Shown here piece after piece: positions 1 through 4,551 of a stretch of DNA of 6,557 bases (positions within the stretch are counted from its first letter, which is position 1; every line of letters begins with the position of its first letter). A program made the translations under genes and the position numbers. The notes below the pieces were generated by a model. The model was not told where the DNA came from and ran no database searches. It saw only the letters and a list, made by a program, of their open reading frames with translations. The stretch covers positions 23,376 through 29,932 of the forward strand of contig VBGQ01000090.1 in the NCBI GenBank assembly GCA_005882055.1, given 5' to 3'. Source of the DNA: Chloroflexota bacterium. GTDB taxonomy: Bacteria > Chloroflexota > Limnocylindria > QHBO01.

Positions 1-1
1 A

Positions 2-253
2 TCGCTCACCTGGGAGGTTTCAGCCGTCCTGCGATCCCACTGGGGCGAGGACTCGACACAGGCGGTCGCGGCTGCCTCCTTCCTGCATGGATCCCCGCTT
101 CGTTTCGTGGCCGGGCCGCCGGCCACCGTCACCTACGAGATCGGCTCGCTGCACATCTACCCGCGGGACGAGCTGGTGCAAGGTGCGCAGCGGTTGATCC
201 CGGCGCCTCCGTGGCCGTGGGCACTCGAGCGCTTCCTGCCTTCGAACCGATGA
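2..253 (+). CDS. 3' end of an unrecognised gene (partial)
   Basis: An open frame enters from the left edge and runs 83 codons to a TGA stop at 251-253. I do not recognise the family. The visible C-terminal part reads as a plausible soluble protein: an Ala-rich helix-like stretch (QAVAAASFLHG), beta-like segments (LRFVAG, TVTYEIGSLHIY) and a Pro/Trp-rich end (IPAPPWPWALERFLPSNR). The third codon positions are mostly G or C, as in neighbouring genes, and the frame is more protein-like than the Arg/Gly/Ala-rich alternative in frame 1. It converges on the ligase-like gene with only 3 bases between the two stop codons, which supports this being a real gene end. No start or N-terminal domain is visible, so no function is proposed. 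Confidence 0.6.
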   Translation, partial: SLTWEVSAVLRSHWGEDSTQAVAAASFLHGSPLRFVAGPPATVTYEIGSLHIYPRDELVQGAQRLIPAPPWPWALERFLPSNR

Positions 254-256
254 GGC

Positions 257-955
257 TCAGCTCAAGGGCAGCCTCAGGATCAGCGCCAGCGTCGGACGTG
301 GCCGCGGGTCCGGCGGCGTGACCGGCGCGCGCAGCCAGGCGTCGCCCGACAACCCCGCACGGTAGCGCGCCGAGAGGCGGCGCGCCGAGAGCCCATCGAT
401 TCCCAGGCCCGCGAGGGCCTCTGCGACCAACGTGCCTTCCTGTGCATACCCGCGGCCCACGATGACCCGGTCACCGGCGGGCAGCACGGCGGTCAGCCGG
501 TCACGCCGCGCCCCGAACGGGCGCCTGGTCCAGGCGAGCCCGTCATCCCAGAGCAGGTCGGAGGCCACGTAGGCGGGCCGCCCAGGAAGCCCGCCAAGAG
601 CCCGAGCCCCGCCGGTCAGCCGCGCGCGCAGAAGCTCCGCGTCCGGTCGGCCCTCGTCGTCGAGGACCAGCAGCGTGCCATCCAGCACGATCCCGTCTCC
701 CACCAGCTGCTGCGGCAGCTCACGCAGCTCGGGAAAGGCGGCGATCGGGTCGGAGAGGCCGCTCACCGTCATCCGCAGCCTGCCCGACTCGATGAATGCC
801 AGCGCGCGTGCTCCGGGCCACCAGGGCTCGAAGAAGTAGTCCGCGTCGTCGAACGGCGCGTCGACCGCCGCCGCCTGCATCGGGCGGATCCGCTCTGGGA
901 GTCGCCGTCCGGCGTGCTCCTCGGGGAGCGGGAGCTTGAGCTGGTCGTCGAGCAC
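257..955 (-). CDS. LigD-like ligase-fold protein lacking catalytic residues (pseudo-ligase)
   Basis: A 232-residue protein matching the nucleotidyltransferase core of LigD/LigC-type ATP-dependent DNA ligases along its length: PFDDADYFFEP (34-44), AFPELRELP (73-81), LDGT (91-94), YVASDLLWDDG (129-139), IDGLSARR (186-193) and AWLRAP (206-211). The family reads EPKWDGYRAL, LDGE, EGVVAKR and WLKVK at the matching motifs. Here motif I is EPWWPGARAL, so the Lys that accepts AMP is Trp45 and the Asp is Pro47. Motif III Glu is Thr94, motif IV Lys is Arg192, and the motif V lysines are Arg209 and Pro211. No OB-fold domain follows; the chain ends in a Pro-rich tail. Ligase activity is therefore unlikely (inference), while the intact frame argues against a decaying gene. 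The GTG start lies 9 bases after the Ku stop; a later ATG at 880 is possible. A role as Ku partner or DNA-binding adaptor is speculation. Confidence 0.85.
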   Translation of the reverse strand: MLDDQLKLPLPEEHAGRRLPERIRPMQAAAVDAPFDDADYFFEPWWPGARALAFIESGRLRMTVSGLSDPIAAFPELRELPQQLVGDGIVLDGTLLVLDDEGRPDAELLRARLTGGARALGGLPGRPAYVASDLLWDDGLAWTRRPFGARRDRLTAVLPAGDRVIVGRGYAQEGTLVAEALAGLGIDGLSARRLSARYRAGLSGDAWLRAPVTPPDPRPRPTLALILRLPLS

Positions 956-961
956 GCCGGG

Positions 962-967
962 AGGCTA
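962..967 (-). promoter_or_regulatory. Candidate leaderless -10 box of the pseudo-ligase gene
   Basis: On the minus strand the hexamer TAGCCT fits TANNNT and ends exactly 6 bases before the GTG start at 955. There is no clear Shine-Dalgarno sequence in that gap. The spacing is the same as before the OsmC-like and ligase genes. Its first three bases are the TAG stop codon of Ku. I see no good -35 element. Confidence 0.45.
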
Positions 968-1903
968 CGCCGTCTTGCGGCGCCTGGCCGGCTTCTCCTC
1001 ATCCACGGGCCGCTTGGCGGCGCGCGATCCCCTGCCGCCCTTGGCCGGAGCGCTCGCGGCTCGACGCGAGCGACCACTGCCGGACGACGCTGGTTCCTTC
1101 TTCTCCTCGCCGCCGCGCCGGCCTTCGCGAGCCGCTGCCACCGACGCCTCGAGGGCGGCCATCAGGTCGCCGATCTTGGTCGGCTGCTCCTTGGCGGCAG
1201 GCTTTGGCTTCTCGCCGGCAACCTTGGCCTCGATGACGCCCATCAGCGCATCGCGGTACTCGTCGTGGTACTCGGTGGCGTCGAACGTGCCAGCCATGCT
1301 CTCCACGAGCTGCTCGGCCATCTTGCGCTCGGTGGGCTTGATCTCGATCGACTGCTCGGGAAGGTTGAGCTCCTCCAGCGAGCGGATCTCATCGGGCCAG
1401 TGGAGCGTGGTCAGCAGCATCGTGTCGGAGAACGGGTTCAGCGCCGCCAGCTGCTCCCGGTCGCGGAGGACGAGCTTGCAGATCGCGGTCTTATGCGCAT
1501 CGGCGAGGACCGATTTGAGCAGGTAGAACGCCTTGCGGCCGATCTCATCGGGCTCCAGGTAGTACGCCTGCTTGACGAAGCGCGAGGCCGTCTCCTCCGC
1601 CTGCTCCTCGTCGACGAACTTCTCGATCTCGATGGCGCGCACCGTCTTGAGCGGCACCGACTCGAGATCCTCGTCGGTCACGACGACGTACTTGTCCTTG
1701 GTCCACTCGTAGCCGCGGACCGTGTCCGAGCGCTGGATGACCTCCTCGTGGTACGGGCACCAGACCTTCATCTGGATACGGTTGAGGCAGGTCTTGTGCA
1801 GCATGTTGAAGCCGATGCCGCCCTGCTCGGTGGCCAGATAGAGCTTGACCGGGATGGTGACCAGCCCGAACTGGATCGCTCCCCGCCACATGGATCGCGC
1901 CAT
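965..1903 (-). CDS. ku: Ku, DNA double-strand-break end-binding protein
   Basis: A 312-residue bacterial Ku, the homodimeric ring that threads onto double-strand DNA ends in non-homologous end joining and recruits ligase. The family's N-terminal hallmark is present (MARSMWRGAIQFGLVTIPVK), followed by LHKTCLNRIQMKVWCPYHEE (35-54), YYLEPDE (114-120), KAFYLLKSVL (124-133) and LPEQSIEIKP near 191-200. The C-terminal motif KIGDLMAALEASV (243-255) resembles the segment that contacts LigD in other bacteria. Residues from about 260 form a Lys/Arg-rich disordered tail, as in long-tailed Ku proteins. The frame stays open upstream to 2041, but I chose ATG 1903 because it starts at the conserved MARSMWRG and has GAGG 9 bases upstream. 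The pseudo-ligase follows on the same strand 9 bases after the TAG stop. No LigD polymerase or phosphoesterase domain is in the window. Confidence 0.97.
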   Translation of the reverse strand: MARSMWRGAIQFGLVTIPVKLYLATEQGGIGFNMLHKTCLNRIQMKVWCPYHEEVIQRSDTVRGYEWTKDKYVVVTDEDLESVPLKTVRAIEIEKFVDEEQAEETASRFVKQAYYLEPDEIGRKAFYLLKSVLADAHKTAICKLVLRDREQLAALNPFSDTMLLTTLHWPDEIRSLEELNLPEQSIEIKPTERKMAEQLVESMAGTFDATEYHDEYRDALMGVIEAKVAGEKPKPAAKEQPTKIGDLMAALEASVAAAREGRRGGEEKKEPASSGSGRSRRAASAPAKGGRGSRAAKRPVDEEKPARRRKTA

Positions 1904-2075
1904 GGTGATGTGCCTCGCTTCGAGCGCGCGCCCTCGCATCTGCCCTCGGGGGGTCGGCGCGGGTCGTGAGCATACAACGGTGCAACAAGCGTGCCCGAGC
2001 GCAGGGCCGGAGGTACCAGACCGATGGCCGTATCGCCTCATTGCCGTGGCGGGTGCCCGCCGCGAGACTCACGGC
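1904..2075. promoter_or_regulatory. Divergent intergenic region between Ku and the response regulator
   Basis: This 172-base gap is the only long spacer and must hold the control region for the divergent ku and receiver genes. For ku, the minus strand has TATGCT at 1969-1974 (4 of 6 matches to TATAAT, and TANNNT), about 65 bases before the ATG, without a convincing -35. GAGG about 9 bases before the ku ATG is a usable ribosome-binding site. For the response regulator, GAGACT lies at 2064-2069, 6 bases before ATG; it resembles the leaderless boxes nearby but has G instead of T at the first position. I see no strong operator palindrome. Confidence 0.35.
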
Positions 2076-2561
2076 ATGACCGCATCCCCGCCGGTGACGG
2101 CCTCCACTCGCGACGCACTCACCGATCCGGCCGCGCCGGCGACGCAGGCTGCCCCCGCCCAGGAGCCGCAGCGCGACGAAGAGGCACCCCTCCGCGCCTA
2201 CGTCCTGGAAGACGACCCCGACATCGCAGCGCTCGAGGCGGACATCCTCCGCGACCTTGGCTTCAACGTGGTCAGCTGCGCCCGCATCGTCGATCTCGGC
2301 GACCTGATGGCGGTCGCCCTCCCCCACCTGCTCGTCGTGGACGTGATGCTGCCCGATGGCGACGGCGGCGACATTGCCGAGCTGCTGCGCGAGACCTGGC
2401 CCGGCATTCCGGCGGTCTTCGTCAGCGCGGCGTCGCGAGGCCGGCTGAGCGAGCTCGCGCCGCTGGGACCGATCATCGCCAAGCCGTTCGACATCGACCG
2501 ATTCCGTGAGGCGGTTCTGACCGCAGTGGAGGCGCCCGCGGATCGCTGGCGGATCCGCTGA
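2076..2561 (+). CDS. Stand-alone receiver-domain response regulator
   Basis: A 161-residue CheY-like protein consisting of a Pro/Ala-rich N-terminal extension (1-38) and one receiver domain (about 39-155), with no DNA-binding or enzymatic output domain. All phosphorylation-site residues are visible: acidic pocket E45-D46-D47, phospho-acceptor D89 in VVDVMLPDGDG, switch Ser117 in FVSAAS, and K136-P137 in IIAKPFD. It should receive a phosphoryl group from a histidine kinase and act by protein-protein contact; no kinase is in the window. The frame is open upstream to 1845, but that stretch lies antisense to the ku start, so I chose ATG 2076. Upstream there is no clear Shine-Dalgarno sequence, only GAGACT 6 bases before the start. 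It is transcribed divergently from ku and converges with the OsmC-like gene. A role in DNA-damage signalling is only suggested by position. Confidence 0.88.
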   Translation: MTASPPVTASTRDALTDPAAPATQAAPAQEPQRDEEAPLRAYVLEDDPDIAALEADILRDLGFNVVSCARIVDLGDLMAVALPHLLVVDVMLPDGDGGDIAELLRETWPGIPAVFVSAASRGRLSELAPLGPIIAKPFDIDRFREAVLTAVEAPADRWRIR

Positions 2562-2576
2562 CCTCGAAGCTGACGA

Positions 2577-2600
2577 GTCGGGGGTCCGTGGCCTCCCGGC
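2577..2600. terminator. Weak hairpin between convergent genes, possible bidirectional terminator
   Basis: The 41-base gap between the response regulator and OsmC stop codons can fold into a stem of about 8 pairs, with CGGGGG at 2579-2584 pairing with CTCCCG-side bases at 2593-2598, extended by G2577-C2600 and a T-G pair, and including one internal wobble. The loop is 8 bases. There is no T-rich tail on either strand, so intrinsic termination is uncertain. Confidence 0.25.
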
Positions 2601-2602
2601 GA

Positions 2603-3085
2603 TCAGGCGGCGCCAGGCCCCGTGACGACCACCAGGTCGGCTTGCTCCCCCTCCCTCCCGGCTTCCAGCAGCCGATACCGATGCTCGATGGTGACCGAGG
2701 CCGAGAGCATCGCGATGAGCGGGCAGTAGCGCGTCGCGGACAGCTCGATCGACCGTCGCAGCGCCTCGGCGGCAACCTGGCCGTCGACCTGGTGCTCGAT
2801 GACGATGCGGGTGAAGACGTGCGGGTGGAGACCCTCTCGTGTCTCGCCCCGCGCGGAGACGCGATAGCCAGAGGCGTGCTGCCGCTTCTTGCGCAGGATG
2901 CTGGCGACGTCCATCGCCGTGCAGCCCACCACGGCGGCGAGCAGCGCCTCGCGCGGCGTGGCCGCGGTGGCGGGCAGGTCACCCTCGTCGGCGTCCATCA
3001 CGATCGAGAAGCCACTCCCGGCCGCCGCCTCCACGCGCAGCCCAGCAGATGGGTCGACGAACGTGGCCAGGACCGTCAGAGCCAT
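2603..3085 (-). CDS. OsmC/YhfA-like protein
   Basis: A 160-residue OsmC-superfamily protein. Members of the OsmC and Ohr branches reduce organic hydroperoxides with a Cys pair in a domain-swapped cytosolic dimer; the YhfA-like branch is less well understood. The first cysteine, C55, sits in the helix segment PREALLAAVVGCTAMDVASI (44-63), followed by LRKKR, which is most like the YhfA-like branch. The second, C121, is in SATRYCPLIAMLSASV (116-131), followed by the typical IEHRYRLLEAG strand. Length and motif order are normal for the family. The ATG at 3085 is the natural start because the beta strand MALTVLATFV begins there. TAGAGT lies 6 bases before the ATG, so the message may be leaderless. 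The membrane-protein gene runs divergently from the other side of a short gap. A peroxide-stress role would suit a DNA-damage neighbourhood, but this is inference. Confidence 0.9.
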   Translation of the reverse strand: MALTVLATFVDPSAGLRVEAAAGSGFSIVMDADEGDLPATAATPREALLAAVVGCTAMDVASILRKKRQHASGYRVSARGETREGLHPHVFTRIVIEHQVDGQVAAEALRRSIELSATRYCPLIAMLSASVTIEHRYRLLEAGREGEQADLVVVTGPGAA

Positions 3086-3091
3086 GCGCCG

Positions 3092-3097
3092 ACTCTA
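3092..3097 (-). promoter_or_regulatory. Candidate leaderless -10 box of the OsmC-like gene
   Basis: Minus-strand TAGAGT (TANNNT) followed by CGGCGC and then ATG, giving a 6-base spacing. The extended string GCTAGAGTCGGC is nearly the same as GCTAGACTCGGC before the DNA ligase gene. There is no Shine-Dalgarno sequence between the box and the start, and no good -35 at 16-18 bases. Confidence 0.55.
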
Positions 3098-3129
3098 GCA
3101 CCGGCACCCTGGCCCACCGGAACGCAACA

Positions 3130-3897
3130 GTGCGCGTGATCCGCCTTGCCCCAAGGCCCTCGTCGCGGCGGGGAGCAGCGGCGTTGGCGGCGGTGATGCT
3201 GGGGGTCGGCGCGGTCGCCGCGGTGCTCGCCATGGTCGCTCCCTCGCGCCGCGAGGAGGCCAGCGCGGTGCTCGCCATCGCCGCCGCCCTGGGCCTTGGC
3301 GTTGGGGCCGGCATGCTGGCCCAGACCTTCCGCGAACGGAAGGACGGCGGGGGCGAGGACCTCGTTCGCCTGCTTTCGCCCACGCTCGACGACAGCTACC
3401 TCCTGATGCTTCGCCCCCGTCTCCCAGGCGTGCCGCACGACCTCGAGGCGCTGCTCGCCGGGCCGCCCGGCATCCGTGCGCTGGTGGTGCGGCGCTGGCA
3501 GGGTCACTATCGGGTCCGGATCAACACCTGGGAGTTCGATACCCACGGCCGGCGGGGCTGGATCGCGTGCCTGACCAATCCATCCTTCGAGGCCGGATCA
3601 GCGAAGAACGCGGTCGTGACCTGGGCCCGTGAATCGACCACCGAGCTCAACCCGCCCATCGAGGCGGCCGTGGCCTTTCCCTCGCGACGCAGCCAGCTGG
3701 TGCTCGAGGAGCCCGACGTGGAGGTCATCACCGTCGAGAACGCACCGTGGTGGGCGAACGGCATCGGCCGGGTCCAGCGCATGGATGCGGCCCGCGTGGT
3801 GGCCTTCGCCGAGGCGGTCATGAACGCCAGCCGCAAGCAGGCGGAGCGTCCATCGGTCCATCCCGAGGCACCGAAGCGCCGCGCGGCCGGAGGCTAG
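3130..3897 (+). CDS. Two-helix membrane protein with divergent NERD-like domain
   Basis: About 255 residues. A basic N terminus (RLAPRPSSRR) is followed by two hydrophobic helices (about 16-37 and 44-65), then a soluble domain. Residues 75-160 follow the pattern of NERD (nuclease-related) domains: GED at 75-77, then LEALLAGPPGIRALVVRRWQ (105-124), with YRVRINTWEF (127-136) and TNPSFEAG (149-156) after it. From memory, the family reads roughly IDHVLVGPPGIFVIEVKNWK there, so the metal-binding Asp is Glu106, the Glu is Val119 and the Lys is Arg121. The fold seems kept but the nuclease centre is changed. The start is uncertain: GTG 3130 has GGAA 7 bases upstream; GTG 3136, TTG 3184 and ATG 3196 are alternatives, the last two cutting into the first helix. 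The open frame reaches back to 2839, but that part is antisense to the OsmC-like gene. The helical hairpin suggests a cytosolic domain tethered at the membrane. Confidence 0.7.
   Translation: MRVIRLAPRPSSRRGAAALAAVMLGVGAVAAVLAMVAPSRREEASAVLAIAAALGLGVGAGMLAQTFRERKDGGGEDLVRLLSPTLDDSYLLMLRPRLPGVPHDLEALLAGPPGIRALVVRRWQGHYRVRINTWEFDTHGRRGWIACLTNPSFEAGSAKNAVVTWARESTTELNPPIEAAVAFPSRRSQLVLEEPDVEVITVENAPWWANGIGRVQRMDAARVVAFAEAVMNASRKQAERPSVHPEAPKRRAAGG
3219..3278 (+). repeat. 15-base direct repeat inside the membrane-helix coding region
   Basis: CGCGGTGCTCGCCAT occurs at 3219-3233 and again at 3264-3278, starting 45 bases apart and in the same reading frame. Both copies encode Ala-Val-Leu-Ala followed by Met or Ile, one in each predicted helix. 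It may be chance in low-complexity Ala/Val/Leu coding DNA, or a trace of an old duplication. Confidence 0.4.
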
Positions 3898-4505
3898 CCC
3901 TCGGTCTTCGGCTCCCTGGAGACGAGCCAGTCGTTCGCGGTGCGTTCGTCGAGAACGTCTGCGAGCAGGTCGTCGGGTCGCTCGTCGTCGGCCACCAGCA
4001 GGACGTGCGCGCGGCGCCGCTGGACGGCCAGCGCCTTCGCCGTCCGAGCCAGCTCGGGGTAGCGCGCGCACCCAACCGTGACGTCGGTCATGGCCATGAA
4101 ACGGTCCGCGGCGTTGAGCAGGCCGTCGACCGGGCGGCTGCCGACCGTGACGTGCGCGGTGCCGGTGAAGCGGAAGGGCGGCACCGCGATCTGCGCCTTC
4201 ACCGGCCGCTTGGCGATGCGCATGTCGGGTCGCGCCTCGCCCTCGGTCGAGGCGACGCAGAACAGGATCTCCTCGACCGGCACGTGGACATGCTCCGCAG
4301 CCAGCGTGCTCGACGGGTCGTCGTACTCCGAGATCGTGGCCCGCACCAGCGGAATGTGCGAGCTGCTCAGCTGGTTGAGGATGTCGGACACCCGACCAAA
4401 GCGGGTGCTGACCGTGCCCGAGACGCGGTAGTCGGTGGTGTAGACGTCGAGCTCGACCTGCGAAAACGAGGCCGGCTCGAAGATGTCGCCCCCGAACGCG
4501 CTCAT
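3894..4505 (-). CDS. Protein of unknown function with two similar beta-rich halves
   Basis: A 203-residue protein I cannot assign. It has no signal peptide or membrane segment. Two parts look alike: residues 17-60 (key segment YRVSGTV, then RVSDILNQL and HIPLVRATI) and 102-145 (FRFTGTA, then PVDGLLNAA and FMAMTDVTV). Both have the order strand, aromatic-R-x-[S/T]-G-T turn, helix ending LN, strand, so an internal duplication of a small beta-rich domain is likely. A strand-like segment follows each (VPVEEILFCVAS and RAHVLLVADDE). The C terminus is acidic, then polar. It lies 46 bases downstream of the DNA ligase on the same strand and may be co-transcribed with it, although TAGCAT 10 bases before its ATG could be its own promoter. 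Its stop overlaps that of the NERD-like gene in a shared CTAG. No function is proposed. Confidence 0.8.
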   Translation of the reverse strand: MSAFGGDIFEPASFSQVELDVYTTDYRVSGTVSTRFGRVSDILNQLSSSHIPLVRATISEYDDPSSTLAAEHVHVPVEEILFCVASTEGEARPDMRIAKRPVKAQIAVPPFRFTGTAHVTVGSRPVDGLLNAADRFMAMTDVTVGCARYPELARTAKALAVQRRRAHVLLVADDERPDDLLADVLDERTANDWLVSREPKTEG

Positions 4506-4515
4506 GGTGCGCGCG

Positions 4516-4521
4516 ATGCTA
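4516..4521 (-). promoter_or_regulatory. Candidate -10 box of the unknown-function gene
   Basis: Minus-strand TAGCAT (TANNNT), preceded by GC as in the other boxes, ends 10 bases before the ATG at 4505. The spacing is longer than the 6 bases at the other sites, so the transcript would have a leader of only a few bases. No Shine-Dalgarno sequence is seen. Confidence 0.35.
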
Positions 4522-4551
4522 GCAGGACCGATGGCGAACGCCAGCGGGCGG

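Noticed and set aside
914..1969. Long + strand open frame opposite ku
   Set aside because: Its composition (His/Leu/Arg/Asp-rich without domain patterns) is that of the antisense of a GC-rich gene, and the minus strand encodes an unmistakable Ku over the same stretch.
1904..2041. 46-residue N-terminal extension of Ku
   Set aside because: Residues before MARSMWRG have no similarity to Ku, are Cys/Pro/Arg-rich, and would occupy the divergent promoter region; ATG 1903 has its own GAGG.
1845..2075. N-terminal extension of the response regulator
   Set aside because: It would run antisense through the start of ku and shows no receiver-like or other domain; ATG 2076 gives a normal single-receiver protein.
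2839..3129. Upstream part of the frame that contains the NERD-like protein
   Set aside because: It is antisense to the conserved OsmC-like coding region, and its Arg/Pro/Ser-rich translation has no domain pattern.
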